A DNA stretch of 64,000 nt from Semisulcospira habei. Lineage: Eukaryota; Mollusca; Gastropoda; Semisulcospiridae. The stretch covers positions 159,512,552-159,576,551 of the forward strand of contig BTPG01000004.1 of assembly GCA_036245525.1 (NCBI GenBank). Reading direction: 5' to 3'. This document shows, piece after piece, positions 61,828 to 64,000 of this stretch. The notes beneath the pieces are model-generated. The model was given only the letters and a program-made list of their open reading frames with translations. It had not been told where the DNA came from and made no database searches. The position numbers and the translations under genes were made by a program. How positions within the stretch are numbered: position 1 is the first letter of the stretch; each line of letters opens with the position of its first letter.

Positions 61828-61859
61828 TTTTTTATTGACCAAAACAAAAGACTAATTTG

Positions 61860-62462
61860 ATTTACTAATCCATACCCAGTGGGCTGATCTGTCTTTACAA
61901 TAAGCTTTAGATGTTTAGTCAAATTCAGTTTGTTTTTCACATCGTCTCATTCGTGTTTGTTGGGTATTACATCATTCTCCCTGAGACAGGCTTCAAAGCT
62001 GTCACGATCTTTACAGTAAAACAAACAGATAAACTTTAGATGCTCTCGGAAATCTTTTATTACGGCATTATATTTTTGAGTGAGAGTCCAGACACTAACG
62101 TTTGCGTGTCTTCCACTATTAGCAAGTTCTGCTAATGTGCTCCTCTTTTTCACAATGTCTTTCTCTGCAAAGCAGTCATCAACAATAAACAAAGTTGGCT
62201 GCCCTTCAAATTGCTTGTAAAAAGACTGCAGACAGTCATTCATTTTTTTCTCAGGGTCGACTAAGTAAATGTTGTGATCTGTCCAAATAAATAAACGGTT
62301 GTGATAATCTTTGTTGTGTTTGATCGTAGGACAAAATATCACAATGTTTTTGAAATGGTGGATGTATCTTGTTTGTAAGAGGTCAAGAACAAATTCAATT
62401 TTCCCACAGCCTGTGGCACCACAAAACAAACCACAGTGTGGGTCGAGTGTCAGCAAGTTCAT
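61860..62462 (-). pseudogene. ATP: Packaging ATPase, copy C2, one stop codon
   Basis: Starts MNLLTLDPHCGL. The first lysine-preceding residues of Walker A are kept, but the motif reads GATGCGKI, with the threonine replaced by isoleucine. Walker B LFIVDDC is present. A TGA after NKHE (61944-61946) stops the frame about 30 codons early. Normal family length otherwise. Confidence 0.88.
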
Positions 62463-62481
62463 TTTAAAACAGAATATAATT

Positions 62482-62975
62482 TTAATGCACGTGACCACTT
62501 AGTCTGCTTTCTTGAATATTTAATTGAGCATCATAAATCAGATACAAATATATATTTATGACACCAGCGGTTTCAGTCTTTTTTTGTATCTGGATTGTAA
62601 TTCCGTCACTGCCGTTTTTGACAGTACGACCTGACCCAGGTAGGTAGTTGTCGTCTGGACTATGCAGGTCTAGCCAAAGTACATATTTATTCATCAGGTA
62701 TTGTCCGATTCTTACATAATACAGATGTAGATCTTTGCATGCCATGTTTGCTGGTTTGACTCTAAGTCTTTCACCTGCAAAATATTTTGTGATCTCGTCA
62801 TAGTGTTGGTATGGCAGCATGCCTGATACATACACTTAATTTGGACATCCTCTGATTGTACAGGACAAATGTGTAATCTTTGGATTGTAGAATTTTTCTG
62901 AATCCCTTTTGTATGGACTTCCAGGTTCAACGAACAACATAAGAATACCTTCAGTGACCTAGCAGCAGGGTTGAT
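62482..62975 (-). pseudogene. MCP: Major capsid gene C-terminal fragment, copy C2
   Basis: Homologous to about the last 165 codons of the capsid gene (from ARSLK onward), with a frameshift near 62950 and a stop near 62836. Truncated at the left end of the T-rich repeat at 62985. Confidence 0.85.
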
Positions 62976-62984
62976 AGTCATTAG

Positions 62985-63125
62985 TTTTTTTTTCTTTAAT
63001 GAAATAACTTTTCTTTAATTCTGGTAAAAGGTTAAAGAAATAAATTTTCTTTACTTTTTTTTTTTTAATTAAAGATATAAATTTTCTTTAATTTTTCTTT
63101 TTAATGAAATAAATTTGCGTTAAAT
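62985..63125. repeat. T-rich TTTCTTTAATGAAATAA-type repeat
   Basis: Four imperfect units with TTTCTTTAAT and GAAATAA words next to T-runs. Marks the break of the capsid fragment. Confidence 0.7.
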
Positions 63126-63450
63126 ACATGAATGATCATTTATTGCTCAGCTCAGACAAAAAAAAGTGGCATGCAGTTGAAAAGTGACACGCCACCAGAT
63201 TTCCTTCTCTACCCACTATCTAAAACACTATCTGGCCAGATACATGCAGTAGTTATGCGAAAAGGGGAAGAAAGAAAGAAAAACTCGGAAAACTGCACAG
63301 CGCAAGAAAAAGTCATGCGGCTAAAAATGGAACAATTCAGGCTTGTTTGATCTTATTTCGCGCTGCTGACAAATCCACTCATCTGCAAGAGCCATAGATC
63401 CTCAAGAACCCCAGCAGTCTTGGGTGGGGGGGGGGCGGGGGATTGGTGGG
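63126..63450. other. No gene recognised
   Basis: Unclassified sequence with a G-run at 63426-63440. A diverged trace of the downstream hairpin repeat (AGAGCCATAGATCCTCAAGA) lies at about 63387-63410. Confidence 0.5.
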
Positions 63451-63674
63451 TTAATGATGATCTATGCCTACTACTATTAAAAATGTATGCATGCACCCGT
63501 TCAGGTTTTCACCTGTGCTGTCCAATCGTTGCTGTACCATCTGCCTTCTCACTCCTGAAACGTTAATGACGATCTATGCCTACTACTATTAAAAATGTAT
63601 GCATGCACCCGTTCAGGTTTTCACCTGTGCTGTCCAATCGTTGCTGTACCATCTGCCTTCTCACTCCTGAAATG
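63451..63674. repeat. 112-bp tandem duplication
   Basis: Two near-identical units start at 63451 and 63563. Each contains CTACTACTATTAAAAATGTA, ATGCATGCACCCGTTCAGG and CCAATCGTTGCTGTACCATC. Confidence 0.93.
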
Positions 63675-64000
63675 AAACCCACCCAACTGCAAGAGGCATA
63701 GATTCTCATGAGCCCCGCAACTGCGGGGGCTCATGAGGATCTATGCCTCCTGCTGGGATAATCTGCGCTCTTGTTTCGCTCAAACAAAGTGGATCCCTTA
63801 AGTTTTTCACCTGTCCAATCGTTGCTGTACCATCTGCTTTTTTACTCCTGAAACGAAAACCACCCAACTGAAAGAGGCATAGATCCTCATGAGCCCCCGC
63901 AACTGCGGGGGCTTGTGAGGATCTATGCCTCTTGCTGGGATAATTTACGCTCATGATTTTCTCAAGCAAAGGGGATCCGTTAAGTTTCAGGTTTCACCTG
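63675..64000. repeat. 181-bp tandem repeat with strong hairpin
   Basis: Hairpins at 63693-63749 and 63872-63933 have stems of about 27-30 bp (GAGGCATAGATCCTCATGAG paired with its complement, including a CCCCCGC/GCGGGGG core) and a loop of 3-4 bases. Their starts are about 181 bp apart. The units share the CCAATCGTTGCTGTACCATC block with the preceding 112-bp repeat. The array continues past the window end. Confidence 0.9.

Noticed and set aside
63675..64000. CRISPR-like palindromic repeats
   Set aside because: Repeats are long satellite units with similar sequence between hairpins and no spacers or cas genes.

Overview
This window is a piece of an invertebrate animal genome made up almost entirely of transposable elements. 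Several features point to an animal: a tRNA-derived SINE, three kinds of non-LTR retrotransposon, a DIRS-type retrotransposon, hAT and P-type DNA transposons, long microsatellites, and above all virus-like Polinton/Maverick elements. A marine mollusc is my best guess from the element mixture, but the sequence does not prove it. I recognise no host gene. A run of exactly 500 N (49792-50291) is an assembly gap.

Layout. 1-226: end of a MITE. 355-1648: P-type (THAP9-like) transposase relic. 1649-18405: Polinton A, inserted into that relic, with terminal inverted repeats and a 6-bp target duplication (CTGGTG). 18880-22882: tRNA-like SINE head followed by a LINE with endonuclease, reverse transcriptase and a C-terminal zinc finger, broken by a single stop codon. 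23300-31893: Rex/CR1-like LINE on the minus strand, split by a DIRS-like tyrosine-recombinase retrotransposon (24747-31042). 32651-37510: hAT-like element with a nested 848-bp MITE. 37516-39251: proline/threonine-rich ORF of unknown origin. 39418-40630: satellite with roughly 400-bp monomers. 40985-42797: two scraps of a further Polinton. 43107 to about 56860: Polinton B, the same family as A but in the opposite orientation, damaged by a LINE, a SINE, frameshifts and the gap. 57054-57306: second copy of the first MITE. 57307-62975: two further Polinton fragments (C1 and C2). 63451-64000: tandem repeats containing a strong hairpin.

Polinton A carries a compact virus-like gene set. It has protein-primed DNA polymerase B, DDE integrase, packaging ATPase, a candidate major capsid protein, a candidate minor capsid protein and eight further genes conserved in copy B or C but of unknown function, several of them with membrane segments. 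Genes are packed on both strands with 10-40 bp gaps or overlapping ends, and most starts sit directly behind an AATAAAA-type leader. All genes in A look open except the capsid gene, which has a short frameshifting deletion. The adenovirus-type protease usual in Polintons is not visible. A roughly 3.1-kb gene-poor, repeat-rich segment lies between the left inverted repeat and the first gene.

The most interesting points are these. The Polinton lineage carries a set of unknown genes shared between copies. A small gene next to polB has been duplicated in some copies. A shared palindromic leader precedes several starts. Polintons, LINEs, SINEs and DNA transposons are deeply nested here, so relative ages can be read from the sequence.
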